Below, piece by piece: positions 24,006 through 33,544 of a stretch of 64,000 nucleotides of DNA (its first letter is position 1; the number at the start of each line of letters is the position of its first letter). The stretch comes from Leucobacter sp. cx-42 (lineage in GTDB: Bacteria; Actinomycetota; Actinomycetes; Actinomycetales; Microbacteriaceae). Below the pieces are notes generated by a model that was given only the letters and a program-made list of their open reading frames with translations, searched no databases and was not told the DNA's origin. The DNA is taken from the NCBI RefSeq assembly GCF_014529985.1, contig NZ_JACVMU010000006.1, forward strand, positions 186,001 to 250,000, given 5' to 3'. The position numbers and the translations under genes are program-made.

Positions 24006-26570
24006 GTGAAACAGAGCTGGAGCGTCTTTACACGCGATGTTAAGCGAATCCTGCGCACAAGAAAAGCGTGGGTCATCGTCGTCGGTGTACTCGTCACGCC
24101 TGCCCTCTATGCGTGGTTCAACATCAATGCATTCTGGGACCCGTACGAGAACACCTCAAACATCACCGTTGCCGTGGCAAACCTCGACCGCGGGGCAGAA
24201 AATGAGCTCACCGGCAAGGTGAACATTGGCGACGAGCTGGTCAAAGAGCTCAAGGCCAACAACCAACTCGGCTGGGAGTTCATGAGCGAAGCCGCCGCAC
24301 ACGAAGCCGTCGAAAGCGGCAAGGCCTACGCGGCAATTGTCGTCCCGGCAGAATTTAGCTCAGATCTCTTGAGTCTCACGTCAGGCGACTTTACCCAGCC
24401 AGCACTCGAGTACTACGTCAACGAGAAAAACGGCATGATCGGGCCAAAGATCACCGACGTTGGCGCATCCACGCTTGACGCACAAATCACCAGCTCGTTC
24501 AAGGAACAGGTTGCAGACGCCGCAACGAAGGCGATCAAAGATACCGGCGACTCGATCGAGCTGAAGCTGTTCAACGCGCAGGATAAGACCGTCAATGCGT
24601 TCGATCAGACCACCAAGACGCTCGAGAACGCGCGAACGAGCCTCACGAACATGCAGTCTGGGATTGAAGACTCACGCGGCACGATTGCGACCACGCGCAC
24701 GACCCTCACCGACGTGCGCAGCACGCTCGACGATGTGAAGGCCTCGATGACCGCTGCGCAGACCGCACTCGTGGAAACGCAGCGTGAGCTCGTGGCGTTC
24801 ACCGATGCGGCATCACACGCGTACCTCACCGGTGCGACAAAGCTCGCAGACTCGGCTGCCTCAGCGCAGACCTCGATCACGCACCTCACCCAGGAACTCG
24901 ATCAGGCAGGCGTTCGGCTTGATGCATCGATCACCGAGATGCAGAAGTCGATCGATGCGAACAACGAATCGATCGCAGATCTCGAGGCGCTGCTCGCAGA
25001 CTCCTCGCTTCCCAACGATACAAAGGTGGCGCTGCAGTCAGCACTTGATCAGCTCGAATCGCAGAACGAAGCGAACCAGGGTGTACTCGATTCACTCAGC
25101 GAGCTGAATGACAGCACCGCCGGCGCAGCGGCTTCGGTCAACGATGCGGTCACCGCACTCTCCACCGCGATGGACAACACCAAGAACGCCGCTGGCGATA
25201 TGCGGAAGATTCTCACGCAGACCGTCCCCGCAGTGAACTCGGCCGTCTCCCAGCTGTCAGCGAGCGCTTCGGCATTTACCGCGGCGATCTCTGCACAGCA
25301 GGAGGTCCTGACGCAGGCCGATGGCTTGCTCGCAGGCATCGATACTCAGCTGGTGGCTACCGGATCCGCCCTCACCAGCTTCGATGAGGACGTCAAGGGC
25401 CTGATCACTGGCGTGAAGACCGCCCGAGCAGACGTCCTCGCGATGTCTGCAGCGTCAGAGTGGGGTCTCCTCACCACCATCACCACGCTTGATCCCGACC
25501 AGATCGCGAGCTTCGTTTCGTCGCCGGTAACGGTGAACGAGATTCAGGTGTTCCCCATCAAAACCTACGGTTCGGCCATGGCGGCACTCTTCACCAATCT
25601 CTCCCTGTGGATCGGAGCCTTCGTGCTCATGGTCATCTTCAAGGTGGAGGTCGACACTGAGGGGCTGCGCCGCATCACCGTTCGCCAGGCCTACATGGGA
25701 CGCTTCTTCCTGTTCGCGCTGCTCGGCATGCTGCAGGCACTCATCGTGAGCGTCGGCAACCTCGTCATCGGCGTGCAAACGACGAGCGCGGTCGCCTACG
25801 TCGGCACGAGCATGCTCATCTCTGTCGTCTACATGAGCATCATCTACGCACTTTCATCTGCGTTTGGTCACGTCGGTCGCGGCCTCTGCGTCCTGTTCAT
25901 CATCATGCAGATTCCCGGTGCTTCTGGCCTCTACCCGATTGAGCTCATGCCCGGATTCTTCCGCACGCTGTACCCGCTGCTGCCGTTCTCCTACGGCATC
26001 GACGCACTGCGCGAAACGATCGGCGGCTTCTACGGGGCGCACTACTGGAAGTTCATGGGTGTGCTTGCGCTCATGTCAGCAATCGCCTTCATCATCGGCA
26101 TCACGCTGCGCACGCGCTTCGGTAACTTCAACCGACTGTTCAACCGTCAGATCGCTGAAACCGATCTGATGATTGGCGAGAAGGTTGCGGTGGTCGGCCC
26201 CGGCTACCGCCTGATTGATGTCATTCACGCACTGAAGAACCGTGACGAGTACCGCGAGGACCTTGCGGTACGCGAGCGCGCGTTCACCCACCACTACCCC
26301 AAGCTGTTGAAGAGCACGCTCATTATCGGCGCGGTCGGCATGGTCGTACTCGGAATCGTCGCGTGGGCGTTGCCCGGCGGCAAGGCCCTCATGCTCGGCC
26401 TCTGGGTGGCGTGGTCACTGCTCGTGATCGTCTCACTCATCGTGCTCGAGTACATCAAGCAGAGCTTTATTCACGCGGCCACGGTCGCAAACATGCCGGA
26501 GGAAGAACTCCGCGAAGCAGTCATGGCGAGTGCCATCACTGAGCAGGGCGAGGAGGCGCCGCGCGCATGA
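24006..26570 (+). CDS. YhgE/Pip-family membrane protein, first of a tandem pair
   Basis: The 854-residue protein has the YhgE/Pip layout. One N-terminal membrane helix (about 20-40, VIVVGVLVTPALYAWFNI) is followed by the conserved DPYENTSNITVAVANLD. A long extracellular coiled-coil-rich region (about 150-520) comes next. A C-terminal block of about six membrane helices resembles ABC-2-type permeases. Members are named after Lactococcus Pip, a phage receptor; other roles proposed include export of lipids or drugs. The GTG start is 6 nt after TAAGCT with no SD, so it is probably leaderless. It overlaps the next gene by 4 nt. Confidence 0.9.
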   Translation: MKQSWSVFTRDVKRILRTRKAWVIVVGVLVTPALYAWFNINAFWDPYENTSNITVAVANLDRGAENELTGKVNIGDELVKELKANNQLGWEFMSEAAAHEAVESGKAYAAIVVPAEFSSDLLSLTSGDFTQPALEYYVNEKNGMIGPKITDVGASTLDAQITSSFKEQVADAATKAIKDTGDSIELKLFNAQDKTVNAFDQTTKTLENARTSLTNMQSGIEDSRGTIATTRTTLTDVRSTLDDVKASMTAAQTALVETQRELVAFTDAASHAYLTGATKLADSAASAQTSITHLTQELDQAGVRLDASITEMQKSIDANNESIADLEALLADSSLPNDTKVALQSALDQLESQNEANQGVLDSLSELNDSTAGAAASVNDAVTALSTAMDNTKNAAGDMRKILTQTVPAVNSAVSQLSASASAFTAAISAQQEVLTQADGLLAGIDTQLVATGSALTSFDEDVKGLITGVKTARADVLAMSAASEWGLLTTITTLDPDQIASFVSSPVTVNEIQVFPIKTYGSAMAALFTNLSLWIGAFVLMVIFKVEVDTEGLRRITVRQAYMGRFFLFALLGMLQALIVSVGNLVIGVQTTSAVAYVGTSMLISVVYMSIIYALSSAFGHVGRGLCVLFIIMQIPGASGLYPIELMPGFFRTLYPLLPFSYGIDALRETIGGFYGAHYWKFMGVLALMSAIAFIIGITLRTRFGNFNRLFNRQIAETDLMIGEKVAVVGPGYRLIDVIHALKNRDEYREDLAVRERAFTHHYPKLLKSTLIIGAVGMVVLGIVAWALPGGKALMLGLWVAWSLLVIVSLIVLEYIKQSFIHAATVANMPEEELREAVMASAITEQGEEAPRA

Positions 26571-28744
26571 GAAACATCTTGGATCTGATCCGCCGCGATC
26601 TGCGTCACGCCACCCGCAACGTCATGGCAGGCATCGTGTTGTTCGGCCTCGTCGTCATTCCATCGCTCTTTACCTGGTTCAACGTGATCGCCAGCTGGGA
26701 CCCGTTCGAGAACGCGAGCAGCCTCAAAGTCGCCGTCGCAAGCACGGATGCCGGATATCAGAGCGACCTCATGCCGATCCGCATCAACGTCGGCGAACAG
26801 GTGCTCTCCCAGCTGCGCGCAAACGATGCACTCAACTGGGTCATCACCGATGAGGAAGACGCAATCGACGGCACCCGCTCGGGTGAGTACTACGCGGCTG
26901 TTGTGCTGCCCGCATCGTTCAGCACCGACATGATGACGTTCTACACCAACGGCTCTGAGCGCACGAGCCTCGACTTCTACACGAACGAGAAGAAGAACGC
27001 GCTCGCGCCGAAGCTCACCGAGCAGGGTGCCGAGGGCATCTCTGCGCAGATCAGCGAAACCTTCACCGAAACCCTCGGTGATGTTGCCGTCGGCATGGTG
27101 TCGTCGCTCAGCGACTACCTCACCGATGAAAACACCCAGGCGATGCTCACACGCGTTGAATCCCGCGTTGGCAACATCTCGCTCCAGCTACGCTCAAGCG
27201 CCCGCACGACCGAGATGCTCACGTCGCTCGTTGACGCCAGCATTCCCCTCGTCGACAGCGCCGAATCGCTCGTGAGCGCTGCGGGCGGCGCATTCGGCGA
27301 CACGAAGAACGCCCTCGGCGGTGGTGCAGCGGCAGTCGAAGACCTGAAGAGCACCTTGCAGGGCGCGTCAAGCGCGCTCTCAAGCGCACTCACCGCGTCG
27401 ACCGAGGGCTACGACGCAGTCGCGGCCAAGATCGACGCGCTCTACGCGAGCGGCCACGACCTCGGCAATGCGCAGGCAAATTCACTCGACTCGCTCGCCG
27501 ATCGCGTCCAGGCACAGATTGATGCCACGCAGGACCTCCGCGACAAGCTTGCGACAGACACCGCAAACCTGCCACAGCAGGACGAAGTGACCAAGCTGCT
27601 CGCCCGGCTCGACGACTCCATCGCGCGCCAAACGGTCGTGCGCGATCGCCTCACCGATGCTGCGCAGGCCATCCGCGACGGCGATGCCAAGGCGCAGGAA
27701 TCGCACGACCAGAACATCGCTGCGATCGCTGAGGCAAAGGCGGCGATTGAGGCCGCGCGCACCTCGTACGAAACCGGGTTGAAGCCGCAGCTCGACAAGC
27801 TCGGCGCTGCCGTCGACGCGGTGAGTGGTGACGTGGGGGCGATCCGCCAAGACCTCGCTTCAGCGTCTGCCGGGCTCTCTGGCGCGGGTGACTCGGTACG
27901 CGACGTGCTCGACCGCTCGCGCGATGCGACTTCGAAGCTCTCAAAGTCGCTCACCGATGCCGCCGACAAGTTCGACAAGATTCAGCAGACCATCAAGGAC
28001 GCAACGAAGACCGGCGACCTCTCCAAGCTCTCAGAGGTCATTGGCTCTGACCCGGGTACGCTCGCTACCTCACTCGCGAACCCGGTGCGCGTGGATCGCA
28101 CCGCGGTATTCCCGGTCGCAGGCTTCGGCGTTGGCGTCGCTCCGCTGTACATGGTGCTTGCACTGTGGGTGGGTGCGCTGCTGATGACAGTGACGATTCG
28201 TACCGACGTCACCAATGAGACGCTCCCCGATCGCGACGAGCTCAGCCCCACCGAGAAGTACCTCGGTCGCTACGGTATCTTCGCGCTCATCGGCCTTGCC
28301 CAGAGCAGTCTGCTGGCGCTCGGACTCATCCTGTTCGTGCAGATCGAGCCGGCGCACCCGTTCCTGCTCGTGCTTGCGTCTTGGATCATCTCGCTCGTCT
28401 TTACGCTCATCGTCTACACGGCGGTCGTCGCGTTTGGCAACGCGGGCAAGGCACTTTCGGTGCTCCTGCTCGTGCTCCAAGTGTCTGGCGCAGGCGGCGC
28501 CTACCCTCTGCCGTTGTTGCCCGAGTGGTTCCAGAACATCAGCCCGTTCCTGCCCGCCACGTACGCGGTGGAGGCGCTCAGGGCTGCGGTCGCCGGAGTT
28601 TACAATGGAGACTTCTGGATCGCGCTTGGCATGCTCCTGCTGTTCACGCTTCCCGCGCTGCTGCTCGGCCTCGTGCTGCGTCGCCCGCTCATGTCATTCA
28701 ACCGTGGCCTCATCGAGGCCGTTGAATCAACGAAACTCATGTAA
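26567..28744 (+). CDS. YhgE/Pip-family membrane protein, second of a tandem pair
   Basis: The 725-residue protein repeats the architecture of its neighbour: an N-terminal membrane helix (AGIVLFGLVVIPSLFTWFNV), the conserved SWDPFENASSLKVAVASTD, a long Ala/Asp/Ser-rich coiled-coil ectodomain and a C-terminal six-helix membrane block (QVSGAGGAYPLPLLPEWFQ region). The shared blocks suggest an old duplication and possibly a heteromeric complex. It starts with ATGA overlap. The C-terminus stops soon after the last helix, whereas the first paralogue has an extra cytoplasmic part and two more helices. Confidence 0.9.
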   Translation: MRNILDLIRRDLRHATRNVMAGIVLFGLVVIPSLFTWFNVIASWDPFENASSLKVAVASTDAGYQSDLMPIRINVGEQVLSQLRANDALNWVITDEEDAIDGTRSGEYYAAVVLPASFSTDMMTFYTNGSERTSLDFYTNEKKNALAPKLTEQGAEGISAQISETFTETLGDVAVGMVSSLSDYLTDENTQAMLTRVESRVGNISLQLRSSARTTEMLTSLVDASIPLVDSAESLVSAAGGAFGDTKNALGGGAAAVEDLKSTLQGASSALSSALTASTEGYDAVAAKIDALYASGHDLGNAQANSLDSLADRVQAQIDATQDLRDKLATDTANLPQQDEVTKLLARLDDSIARQTVVRDRLTDAAQAIRDGDAKAQESHDQNIAAIAEAKAAIEAARTSYETGLKPQLDKLGAAVDAVSGDVGAIRQDLASASAGLSGAGDSVRDVLDRSRDATSKLSKSLTDAADKFDKIQQTIKDATKTGDLSKLSEVIGSDPGTLATSLANPVRVDRTAVFPVAGFGVGVAPLYMVLALWVGALLMTVTIRTDVTNETLPDRDELSPTEKYLGRYGIFALIGLAQSSLLALGLILFVQIEPAHPFLLVLASWIISLVFTLIVYTAVVAFGNAGKALSVLLLVLQVSGAGGAYPLPLLPEWFQNISPFLPATYAVEALRAAVAGVYNGDFWIALGMLLLFTLPALLLGLVLRRPLMSFNRGLIEAVESTKLM

Positions 28745-28756
28745 GGGGTGACACCG

Positions 28757-29410
28757 ATGCCCGCATCAACTGCCGTGCGCAACGTCGTTCGCCGCGGACC
28801 CCGCAGCGACGCCACCGCCAACCGTGAAGCCCTCATCCAGGCCGCCCAGTCAGTCTTGGCGCAGCAGCCCAATGCCTCACTCGTCACGATTGCGCAGGCC
28901 GCTGGCCTCTCACGGCGCGCACTGTACGGGCACTTCCCCGACCGGGAAGCACTCATCAAGGCCGTTGTTGAGCACGGTGCACAGAAGTTCAACGACATTG
29001 CCGAGTCGACCGAGCATGCCGATCCGCGCGTTGCGCTGGCGCTGCTCGCCGCACGGTTGTGGCGCGAGGCGTCGGCCGTGCGCGCGTCGGCGAACATCGC
29101 GCTCGACGATGCACATGTTGCCGACACCGCGCGGGCGCTGGCACCGCTGCGCCAGCGGTTGCGGGTATTAACCGAGGCTGGCGTCGCTGACGGGTCGTTC
29201 CGTCGGGATCTGTCGCCCGCCGTACTCGCTTACCTTGTGGAGGAGGCGGCACGTACGACGCTGCGCGGGAGGTCTTCCTCTGGCGATTTTGCGTCAGGCG
29301 AGCTGGCTGCTGCCGCTGGCACCGTCGTGCGCGTGGTACTCAGCATCGTCGGGCTCGGCTGGGTCGAGCAGGTGGAGCTCATCGAAGCGCATCCTGAGGT
29401 GCTTGGCTAA
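28757..29410 (+). CDS. TetR-family transcriptional regulator of the YhgE pair
   Basis: The 217-residue regulator has a TetR helix-turn-helix near the N-terminus (LVTIAQAAGLSRRALYGHFP, about 43-62) and a variable C-terminal helical domain. I chose the ATG at 28757 because AAGGGG lies about 8 nt upstream; an in-frame GTG at 28748 would lie inside that site. It follows the second YhgE gene by 12 bp and belongs to the same operon, so autoregulation through the palindrome at 23969 is likely. Confidence 0.88.
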   Translation: MPASTAVRNVVRRGPRSDATANREALIQAAQSVLAQQPNASLVTIAQAAGLSRRALYGHFPDREALIKAVVEHGAQKFNDIAESTEHADPRVALALLAARLWREASAVRASANIALDDAHVADTARALAPLRQRLRVLTEAGVADGSFRRDLSPAVLAYLVEEAARTTLRGRSSSGDFASGELAAAAGTVVRVVLSIVGLGWVEQVELIEAHPEVLG

Positions 29411-29495
29411 CCCGTAGCCGCCGACTTCCTCCCTTCACCGGGCTCAGATTTCGTCAATGCGCTCGCAGCTATTGATGATTAGTTGCGGGTCGTAG
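29411..29495. other. Spacer without gene
   Basis: No terminator with a convincing stem and no RNA gene is seen between the TetR stop and the small ORF at 29496. Confidence 0.3.
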
Positions 29496-29741
29496 ATGCT
29501 CGTGTGCATGAGATCTAATGCTTCTGCACACAAGGTGAAAGTTCCCCCTGCTGTGCAACTGCAAGCGCTGAGTATCGTGCGTCAGTTTCCTTGGTCATCA
29601 GATCTGTCTGAGGCAGATCAGCTGCAGTGCGCGAATGGTCTCCTCGCGGCGATCCGGGCAGATACTCCCGGGCGTCTGTTGAACGAAATCTACTCTTGGC
29701 GTGGCACCGCTGAGGCGCTAGCCGCCGGGTCGGAGGGGTGA
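29496..29741 (+). CDS. Small hypothetical protein
   Basis: An 81-residue frame (internal Met at residue 5 could be the start) ends in GRLLNEIYSWRGTAEALAAG. The C-terminal W-R-x-T-A-E pattern recalls short antitoxin-like actinobacterial proteins, but the likeness is weak. No clear SD is present. Codon use is less GC-skewed than the operon to its left. Nothing opposes its being a real gene, but nothing proves it. Confidence 0.35.
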   Translation: MLVCMRSNASAHKVKVPPAVQLQALSIVRQFPWSSDLSEADQLQCANGLLAAIRADTPGRLLNEIYSWRGTAEALAAGSEG

Positions 29742-29921
29742 GGCGTGCGAATGGCTGGTCTCGCGCAGCCATCACGATTCTTAACCGTCCACATTCGAGT
29801 GGTTACATCTCTATCTTGGGGACGCGTGAATCTGGACGGACCGAGCGGCGCTCGCTCCCAGGCGAGAACGTTCAACTAGGGTAATTGCTGTATCGGCCCA
29901 CGCTGTCAGGAGGACCGCCAA
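29742..29921. other. Spacer upstream of the Mrr gene
   Basis: This 180-bp stretch must hold the promoter of the restriction gene. I see no box set good enough to call. Confidence 0.3.
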
Positions 29922-30872
29922 GTGAGCAGTGATCTCGTCCCACAAATCGAGACATTCCGTCCAATCGTTCTTCGGCTACTCAAAGATGGTGAAGCACGCT
30001 CCGCAAAAGATATTCAGCGTCTCGCAGCAGAAGCCGCGGGACTCAGCGAAGCCGCAACTGGCCAAGTGATTGCTTCAGGACAGCCACGATACGTGAACCG
30101 CGTGAGCTGGGCGTGCTCCAGCCTCGCTGTGGGCGGTTTACTCGAACGGCCGCGTCGTGGCTGGTACCAAATCACTGACAATGGTCGCGCAGTTGAGTCG
30201 CGCAACCTGAGTGCGTACAGCGAACAAGACATGCTGGAATGGCCGATCTGGCAGGCCTATCAGCGAGAACTCGAAGATCGTAAGCGTGCGAGCGGAGACA
30301 ATGATGCCTCGCTCGCAGCGCCTGCCACAGAACCGGTCTCATTAGATCCGCTCGAAGCCATCGAAGAAAGCTACAAAGCTTTCAACGATCACACAGAGAC
30401 CCGGCTGCGCAGACGACTCCAGGAAGCATCACCAGACTTCTTTGAGAAGGCGGTCGTGGATCTGCTCTGGGCAATGGGTTATGGCGGATCTCACGGCGAA
30501 AAACAACGCGTCGGCAAGTCAGGCGACAACGGCATCGATGGCATCATCCGTCAGGATGCACTTGGCCTATCGAATGTCTACATTCAAGCGAAGCGGTACT
30601 CGGATTCAAACCCGGTCGGCAGTCCCGCCATTCGTGATTTCATCGGCGCGCTTGACTCGCACGGTGCTACACAAGGCGTCTTCATCACGACTTCACGCTT
30701 CTCATCATCTGCGGCTAATGCAGCCAACAATTACCGCCATGGAAAAATCGTACTCATCGACGGCATCCGACTGACCACCCTCTTGGTGGACTACTCAGTG
30801 GCCGTCCGCAAGGTCAAGGAGTTCACGCTCTACGACGTCGACGAGGAGTACTTCGAGGCCGACCTCGACTAA
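29922..30872 (+). CDS. mrr: Mrr-type restriction endonuclease (type IV, modified-DNA-dependent)
   Basis: The 316-residue protein has an N-terminal winged-helix DNA-binding domain (about 10-95, ending WYQITDNGRA) and a C-terminal Mrr catalytic domain. The PD-(D/E)xK-like site is visible: FEKAVVDLLWAMGYGG, then GDNGIDGII (catalytic Asp), then YIQAKRY (Q-x-K, the Mrr variant of ExK). Enzymes of this type cut methylated foreign DNA. The GTG start has AGGAGG 8 nt before it. Its base composition is more AT-rich than the neighbours, which suggests transfer. Its stop overlaps that of the convergent P-type ATPase gene. Confidence 0.92.
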   Translation: MSSDLVPQIETFRPIVLRLLKDGEARSAKDIQRLAAEAAGLSEAATGQVIASGQPRYVNRVSWACSSLAVGGLLERPRRGWYQITDNGRAVESRNLSAYSEQDMLEWPIWQAYQRELEDRKRASGDNDASLAAPATEPVSLDPLEAIEESYKAFNDHTETRLRRRLQEASPDFFEKAVVDLLWAMGYGGSHGEKQRVGKSGDNGIDGIIRQDALGLSNVYIQAKRYSDSNPVGSPAIRDFIGALDSHGATQGVFITTSRFSSSAANAANNYRHGKIVLIDGIRLTTLLVDYSVAVRKVKEFTLYDVDEEYFEADLD

Positions 30873-33298
30873 CCGCTCACCGAAACAGCACCACGCACCG
30901 GATCCTGCTTCGCAATCAACCGCAGGTGCCACGCGCGCAATACCTCGACGAGCACGACGCCCACCGCGACAACGATCAGCACGAGTACGCCCAGATCATT
31001 GGGCAGCCACGTCACCTGGAAGAAGTCGCGCGTGAACGGAATGAGCCAGACGAGGCCGAGCCCGGCGTACATTGCCAGCACGATGAGCACCCGGAACGGG
31101 TGAATCGGTCGCGCCATCACCGCGAGCACCCAGAGCGCGACGCCAGCAAGCGTAAGCGTCGACGCCGACTGGATCTCGATCGTCGAGAAGTCACCCATGT
31201 TGAATGCGCCGATCCGCACGGCAATGAGCGCGGCCGTCACGATGAGGCCAGCAGGAATTGAGAACGCCAGGGAACGTTTAAGGAAGCCCGACCGGTAGCG
31301 CGCGGAGTTCGGCATCAGCGCCAGGAAGAACGCCGGGATACCGATGGTGAGGCCGTCGGTGATCGAGAGCTGACGCGGCAGGAACGGGAACGCCCACGCG
31401 AGCAGACCGAAGATCACGCCAATCGCGAAGGCGTACATCGTCTTCGTCAGGAACAGCATCGACACCCGCTCAATGTTCGCGATCACGCGGCGCCCCTCGG
31501 CCACGACGCCCGGCATGCGGTCGAAGCGGCCGTCGAGCAGCACGAGGCGCGCGACGGCCTTCGTCGCCTGCGCGGCAGTGTCCATGGCGATGCCAAGATC
31601 CGCCTCTTTGATCGCGAGCGCATCGTTCACGCCATCACCGGTCATCGCAACCACGTGGCCGCGCCGCTGGAGCGCGTGCACCATCGCGAGTTTCTGCCGC
31701 GGAGTCACCCGCCCAAACACATGCTCACGCTCGAGTACCTCACCGAGCTCGTCGAGATCTTCCGGGAGTTCGCGCGCATCGAATCCGGCCGCACATTCGA
31801 GTCCAACGGAGCGGGCGACGGCGGCGACCGTGCGCGGATCGTCTCCCGAGATCACTCGCACGTCGACGTCTTGCTCGGCGAAGTACTGCAGTGTCTGTGC
31901 GGCGTCCTCGCGCACCTGTTCCTTGAAGGTCAAGATCACGACCGGGAACAGTTCAGCAGGCAGCTCCGGCTGTTCCAGCGCAGCGGGTCGCTGCGGGCTG
32001 TACGCGAGTACGAGCGTGCGCGAACCCTGCTCAGCCAGGCGGCCGGCCTCCGCGAGCGCGATCCGGTTCGCCTCGGTTGCCTCGCGCATGACGAACTCGG
32101 GGGCGCCAAGCACCCAGGTGCCTTCGGCGGGGGCGGATCCGCGCCCCACCATCAACGCACTCCACTTACGCGCCGAATCAAACGGAATCGGGGTCGGGTC
32201 AACCGGTTGCTCGGCACCCGAGAACGGGGCCGCGAGCGAGGCCGCGGTGCCGTTCGCGTCGGGCGCGGATCCGAGGTAGCTCAGTACCCCTTCCCAGCCC
32301 GTGACCGGATGCAGCTCGACCGCCTGGTCGAAGGCCATCTCGCCGGTCGTGAGCGTGCCCGTCTTGTCGAGGCAGAGTGCGTCGACGCGCGCGAGGCCTT
32401 CGACGGCCGGCAGCTCTTGGATGAGGACCTGCTGCTGCGCGAGCGAGACTCCGCTCACGGCAAACGCGATACTCGTGACGAGCACGAGGCCGAGTGGCAC
32501 CATCGCGATGACGGCAGCGATCGCACCGACAACCGCTTCTTCCCACCCACCGTTGGAAATAGCGACCGACCAGCCGCCCTGCGACTGCATCTGGCCGTTC
32601 ACGACGATGACGATCATGAGCGGGAGCAGCCACATGATCCACTTCAGCAGACGGTCGATACTGCTCCGCAGCTCGGACTTCACGAGTGAGAACTTGCGTG
32701 CGTCGGCTGTGAGCTTCGCCGCGTAGGAGTCGCCACCGACGCGGATCACCTCAGCGGTTCCGCTGCCGCTCACCACGTTTGAACCCGACAGGAGCTCATC
32801 GTCGGGCTGCTTGCGAATCGCGTCAGATTCGCCCGTCAATAGTGACTCGTCGATTTCGAGGCCGGTCGGGCCGGTGTGATCGGTGTCAATAACCCGCGCA
32901 TCGGCGGTGATTTGGTCACCCGTATGCAGCACAAACACATCGCCGAGCACGACCTGTTCCTGCGGAATCTCGATCGTTTTCCCATCGCGGATCACGCGCG
33001 CCGTCGGCGCATTCAGCACGGCAAGGCGGTCAAGTGTGCGCTTCGCGTTGAACTCCTGCACGACGCCGATGACGGTGTTGAAGATTGCTGGCAGGCCGAA
33101 CAGCGCATCTTGCCAGCGGCCCAGGAGGAGCAGAATGCCGAAGCCCGCGAACACGATCGCGTTGAACAGCGTGAATACGTTGGCAGCGAGGATCGCGCCG
33201 AGCGATCGACTCGATGCGTCTGGGGCCGCGTTCCCTCGTCCGTCGGCGAGCCGTTTGGCTGCCTCTGTGCTGGAGAGTCCGGTCGTCGTCACGCTCAT
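30869..33298 (-). CDS. P-type cation-transporting ATPase (CtpE-like)
   Basis: The 809-residue pump has the A-domain LLTGESDAI, the phosphorylation motif DKTGTLTTG and the hinge MTGDGVNDALAIKEAD, with about ten membrane helices. The layout, with no metal-binding N-domain, resembles mycobacterial CtpE, which is linked to calcium uptake. The M4 ion-site motif, PEGL in many P2-type pumps, reads VPLGLVLV here. TAGGCT (33310-33305) lies 6 nt before the ATG and there is no SD, so it is probably leaderless. Substrate unknown. Confidence 0.88.
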   Translation of the reverse strand: MSVTTTGLSSTEAAKRLADGRGNAAPDASSRSLGAILAANVFTLFNAIVFAGFGILLLLGRWQDALFGLPAIFNTVIGVVQEFNAKRTLDRLAVLNAPTARVIRDGKTIEIPQEQVVLGDVFVLHTGDQITADARVIDTDHTGPTGLEIDESLLTGESDAIRKQPDDELLSGSNVVSGSGTAEVIRVGGDSYAAKLTADARKFSLVKSELRSSIDRLLKWIMWLLPLMIVIVVNGQMQSQGGWSVAISNGGWEEAVVGAIAAVIAMVPLGLVLVTSIAFAVSGVSLAQQQVLIQELPAVEGLARVDALCLDKTGTLTTGEMAFDQAVELHPVTGWEGVLSYLGSAPDANGTAASLAAPFSGAEQPVDPTPIPFDSARKWSALMVGRGSAPAEGTWVLGAPEFVMREATEANRIALAEAGRLAEQGSRTLVLAYSPQRPAALEQPELPAELFPVVILTFKEQVREDAAQTLQYFAEQDVDVRVISGDDPRTVAAVARSVGLECAAGFDARELPEDLDELGEVLEREHVFGRVTPRQKLAMVHALQRRGHVVAMTGDGVNDALAIKEADLGIAMDTAAQATKAVARLVLLDGRFDRMPGVVAEGRRVIANIERVSMLFLTKTMYAFAIGVIFGLLAWAFPFLPRQLSITDGLTIGIPAFFLALMPNSARYRSGFLKRSLAFSIPAGLIVTAALIAVRIGAFNMGDFSTIEIQSASTLTLAGVALWVLAVMARPIHPFRVLIVLAMYAGLGLVWLIPFTRDFFQVTWLPNDLGVLVLIVVAVGVVLVEVLRAWHLRLIAKQDPVRGAVSVSG

Positions 33299-33423
33299 AC
33301 GCCAAGCCTATGAGGTTTGAGGCGTTTTTCTTAGGGTTTTGTGCAGCCTCGCCAGGGTTGCCGGGCTCGCGGCACCCGCGCCTAACCCGCCGCGCAGGCC
33401 ACGATGGCCGTGCTGGTACCCCC

Positions 33424-33515
33424 AACCCCGCGAAGACACCCGTTTCTGCCGAAACCGATAGTTGCAGCGCGCAGAAACGGGTGATCTCGGCAGAAAGTGC
33501 CTGTTTCGCGGGGTT
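33424..33515 (+). repeat. Dispersed palindromic intergenic repeat, copy C
   Basis: The cleanest copy in symmetry: it opens AACCCCGCGAA and closes TTCGCGGGGTT, an 11-bp perfect terminal inverted repeat. Inside are CCGTTTCTGCCGAAACC, a GCAGCGCGC centre, GAAACGGGTGATC and CTCGGCAGAAA. It lies between the P-type ATPase and the exporter gene. Confidence 0.85.
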
Positions 33516-33544
33516 GGTGTTGGGATTGGGATTGGGCCTGCGGC

